Source of the DNA: Planctomycetota bacterium
GTDB taxonomy: Bacteria; Planctomycetota; Phycisphaerae; WQYP01
Direction of reading: 5' to 3'
DNA: 16,379 nt
Assembly: GCA_021838985.1 (NCBI GenBank)
Contig: JAKCCC010000007.1
Coordinates: forward strand, 1-16,379
The stretch's first letter is position 1. Each line of letters starts with the position of its first letter. The position numbers and the translations under genes are program-made. Under the pieces are notes generated by a model that saw nothing but the letters and a program-made list of their open reading frames with translations, made no database searches and was not told the DNA's origin. Below are positions 14,326-16,379 of this stretch, one piece after another.

Positions 14326-15363
14326 TTATTTTCGCACTTCCTTGGCGGCCGGCCGCCCGCTCCTGACCGGAATTTCCACTGTGGCGGGCATTCCCAAACG
14401 CAGCCGGTCGTGCGGATCTTTCACATAAACACGCACTTCGTAAACCAAGCTGGTGCGCAGTTGTGTGGTTTCCACGGTTTTCGGGGTAAATTCGGCAATG
14501 GGCGAAATAAAGCCAACCCACCCGGGAAATTTCCGGTGGGGAAAACTGTCGACGGTGATCCAAGCCGATGCGTCGGGATGAATCAGGCCCAACTCCGGTT
14601 CGGGCACGTAGGCCCGCACCCATTTCGGGTTCATAATGGCGATGGTGTAAACGGGCGTTTGCGGCGTGGCCATATCGCCGGGTTCCAGGATGCGGGTCCG
14701 CACCACACCCGCCACGGGGCTGGTCAGCCGGGTATCCGCGAGATATTGCTCCAGCAGGGCCAACTGGGCCTTATCCGCGTGAAGCCTGGCGTTGGCCTCG
14801 GCGATATCCTCCACGCGTGGGCCAAGCACCGCCAGCCGCAGAACCTCGCGCGCGGCCTGGGCCTTCTGATGGTCCACCGTCCACAACGCCCGAGCATTAT
14901 CATATTGAATAGTCGTGATATCACCGGTGGCCAGCAGCTTTTTATAGCGGTCTAAATTCACCCGATCATTGGCGGCCTGGGCCTTGGCCGCCGCGTAAAG
15001 CGCCCGATCCCGCGTTATTTGTTGCGGGCGGCTGCCATGTCGCAGACGCAGGCACACCTGTTGTTGCTCCGCCACCACCGCCCGGGCCTGTGCCACCTGG
15101 TGTACCAGCCAATCGGTATCCAGCGTGGCCACGAGTTGCCCTTTTTTTACCGTGTCGCCCTCGTGCACCAGTTCCCGGGTAATACGTCCGGATTCCTTAA
15201 ATGCCAGCTGCACATCGCGTTCGTCCATGTTGCCGTAGAGGCGGACATTGGTAATCGGGCCGTGCTTTTGGGCCAATTTCCAGCGGTAGAAGCCATAAGC
15301 CGCCCCGGCTAAGACCACCAGCAGCACGACCAGGCGGGCGATGCGTTTGATGACCCGTTTCAT
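14326..15363 (-). CDS. HlyD-family periplasmic adaptor, YbhG-like
   Basis: This 345-residue membrane-fusion protein is expected to link the inner-membrane permeases to the outer membrane or periplasm. A single N-terminal anchor (8-28, LVVLLVVLAGAAYGFY after KRVIKR) is followed by a biotinyl-lipoyl half (about 43-83: ESGRITRELVHEGDTVKKGQ), a long Gln/Ala-rich alpha-hairpin (about 86-205), and the second lipoyl half (LTSPVAGVVRTRILEPGD, 213-230). A beta-barrel segment follows, with RLGMPATVEIPV at 322-333. Length is close to YbhG (332). AAGGA about 7 nt upstream of ATG 15363 supports the start. It is the first gene of the minus-strand cluster, so the promoter should lie in 15364-15724, but I see no clear one. 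Confidence 0.92.
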   Translation of the reverse strand: MKRVIKRIARLVVLLVVLAGAAYGFYRWKLAQKHGPITNVRLYGNMDERDVQLAFKESGRITRELVHEGDTVKKGQLVATLDTDWLVHQVAQARAVVAEQQQVCLRLRHGSRPQQITRDRALYAAAKAQAANDRVNLDRYKKLLATGDITTIQYDNARALWTVDHQKAQAAREVLRLAVLGPRVEDIAEANARLHADKAQLALLEQYLADTRLTSPVAGVVRTRILEPGDMATPQTPVYTIAIMNPKWVRAYVPEPELGLIHPDASAWITVDSFPHRKFPGWVGFISPIAEFTPKTVETTQLRTSLVYEVRVYVKDPHDRLRLGMPATVEIPVRSGRPAAKEVRK

Positions 15364-15477
15364 AAAATCTTCCTTTCACTGGTAAGACTTCGCCCGCCTT
15401 CGCTTAGGCCATGGTTTCGTCGGTGGGCCAGATGTTCTCACCAGCAAGCCACCGAGTGCACAGGGATCCCCGCGCGG

Positions 15478-15491
15478 GTCGCTGTGGCGAC
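15478..15491. repeat. solo GTCGC/GCGAC hairpin upstream of the adaptor gene
   Basis: The perfect stem GTCGC-TGTG-GCGAC lies 115 bp before the adaptor start and directly beside composite repeat C. It is another copy of the small element. Confidence 0.55.
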
Positions 15492-15510
15492 TAAACTACG
15501 CCGGCAACGA

Positions 15511-15640
15511 AAATATATAGCCCCCGCGTCGAAGAGTCGCCCGAGCGACCTAAGCCGGGGGTAGCGGTCCGCCGCCGAACAGGCTGCCCTGAGGACGAAC
15601 AAGAATCTTCGCATGGCGCAAAGATTTTGAAGGATGCTGG
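15511..15640 (-). repeat. composite palindromic repeat, copy C (26-nt loop, inverted)
   Basis: Read on the minus strand: CATCCTTCAAAATCTTT, then GCGCCATGCGAAGATTCT (15619-15602) and TTCGTC. The outer arms TACCCCCGGC (15563-15554) and GCGGGGGCTATATA (15527-15514) follow. The 26-nt loop is wholly the inner element, with the stem GTCGC-CCGA-GCGAC read on the plus strand (15536-15549). It lies between the trmO-type gene and the ABC cluster. Confidence 0.8.
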
Positions 15641-15724
15641 CACGGAGAAATAGACAGACGGGATACAACATATTCTTCCTTAAACACACTGCGGCACCTG
15701 AAAAATTCCGTGAGCACTTCATTT

Positions 15725-16300
15725 TCAACAATCTCCATGTGCTCTGTGGTGAAACGCTCGGCTTGGGGTAAAGCGCTGATCGGCGGTGTTTCCGCCGAGG
15801 TTTCGGCCTTGCAGCCAGCCGCAGCGAGCTGTGGCAAAAGCATCAAACTGGGGGACATAGGGTTTAATGTCAAGCAGCGGGGTTCCGTCGAGGATGTCCA
15901 CATCAGCAATCAGCAGCTCGTTGCGGCGTACGGAAATCAGCCGGACGGCCGATAGCCCGATGGCGTTGGGGCGGCTGGGCGCCCGCGTGGCGAACACGCC
16001 GTGGGGAACCTCGTCGAGAAACGGGATCACGGTTAACTTTGACCGATCGAAGCGGGCCCGATGGAACCGGTAAATCAGCCAGATGCGCTCGAAGCCGTCC
16101 AAGTCTTTCAAGGCCGGAACCAAGGCCGGCCGAATGATCACCGTCCCGGCGGCGCTACGAGCGGCACCAGGTTGAATCGGCGTACCGGCCGCGATGCGGA
16201 AAGGGCTGTGGATTATGCCGATAGGCTCAATCTGGAAAAGACGTTCCGCCCGTTTGGCCGCGGCGGCACGCGCTGCCATTCTCAAAACAGCGGGTTTCAT
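15725..16300 (-). CDS. trmO: TrmO/TsaA-type tRNA (m6t6A37) methyltransferase
   Basis: This 191-residue protein belongs to the TsaA/TrmO beta-barrel family. E. coli TrmO uses S-adenosylmethionine to methylate t6A37 of tRNA-Thr, which tunes decoding of ACY codons. Conserved blocks are IGIIHSPF (27-34), GVFATRAPSRPNAIGLSAVR (101-120), the hallmark SAM and substrate region, and DILDGTPLLDIKPYVPQFD (135-153). The tail from 164 includes TADQRF, seen in bacterial relatives, and ends in a short His-rich stretch. The tail is shorter than in E. coli TrmO (235 residues), so exact substrate is less sure. Start 16300 was chosen for GGGAAG about 10 nt upstream; ATG 16279 is an alternative, and ATG 16363 would add an odd basic extension. 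No partner gene is adjacent. Confidence 0.85.
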   Translation of the reverse strand: MKPAVLRMAARAAAAKRAERLFQIEPIGIIHSPFRIAAGTPIQPGAARSAAGTVIIRPALVPALKDLDGFERIWLIYRFHRARFDRSKLTVIPFLDEVPHGVFATRAPSRPNAIGLSAVRLISVRRNELLIADVDILDGTPLLDIKPYVPQFDAFATARCGWLQGRNLGGNTADQRFTPSRAFHHRAHGDC

Positions 16301-16379
16301 AAAAGCGATCTTCCCGTCCCGGGCGCTGGTCGTCCCTTTCCGTTGGCGGCGATGGCGGCCCAAAAATCACCAAAGCTGG
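16301..16379. other. right-edge non-coding sequence
   Basis: I see no gene start or recognisable site beyond the upstream region of the trmO-type gene. The stretch is too short to judge. Confidence 0.3.

Noticed and set aside
15710..15955. Plus-strand open frames opposite the trmO-type gene
   Set aside because: The minus strand encodes conserved TsaA/TrmO blocks throughout, so these are shadows.
1..16379. tRNA or rRNA genes
   Set aside because: I scanned the intergenic stretches for a tRNA-like acceptor stem and T-loop and for rRNA signatures and saw none; a dedicated covariance search could still find a small RNA.

Overview
The window is a gene-sparse stretch of a GC-rich bacterial chromosome. 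It probably comes from the PVC group (Planctomycetota or Verrucomicrobiota). The main hints are a PEP-CTERM surface protein, a type III glutamine synthetase, and a secreted DUF4185-like protein of a kind common in planctomycetes. A further hint is that about 32% of the window is non-coding and filled with short palindromic repeats. The lineage is an inference from family content, not from a marker gene.

Layout. At 582-1202 (+) is wrbA, a flavodoxin-like NAD(P)H:quinone oxidoreductase. It is followed by a repeat-rich gap and, convergently, a PEP-CTERM exported protein (1807-2676, -). A 1 kb gap then leads to glnN (3704-5905, +). This gene has a textbook sigma-54 promoter (3544-3559) and a rho-independent terminator (5937-5970). 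A second copy of the repeat found upstream of wrbA lies just past that terminator. Next come a Tat-type secreted beta-propeller-like protein (6647-8257, -) and a wrecked IS1380-type transposase (8432-9020, +). The transposase survives in three pieces, in three frames, separated by small palindromic repeats.

The right half is a minus-strand ABC-2 export cluster, read from 15363 down to 9277: an HlyD-type adaptor, a fused double ATPase, and two membrane permeases. Order and sizes match the E. coli ybhG-ybhF-ybhS-ybhR layout. A 614 bp gap full of repeats separates the ATPase from the permeases. A TrmO/TsaA-type tRNA methyltransferase gene (15725-16300, -) ends the window.

The most unusual content is the non-coding repeat landscape. 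Three copies of a composite repeat (2834-2975, 11780-11972, and 15511-15640 inverted) share an AT-rich module, an outer hairpin with arms like TACCCCCGG / CCGGGGGCTATA, and in two copies a GC-rich tail or flank. The hairpin loop is 3, 53 or 26 nt long. In the two long versions the loop carries a second small palindromic element, GGTCGC-N-GCGACTC-TCGA. That inner element also occurs alone elsewhere, including inside the dead transposase. A different repeat of about 175 bp occurs at 354-532 and 6026-6196; its first copy forms the 5' region of wrbA.
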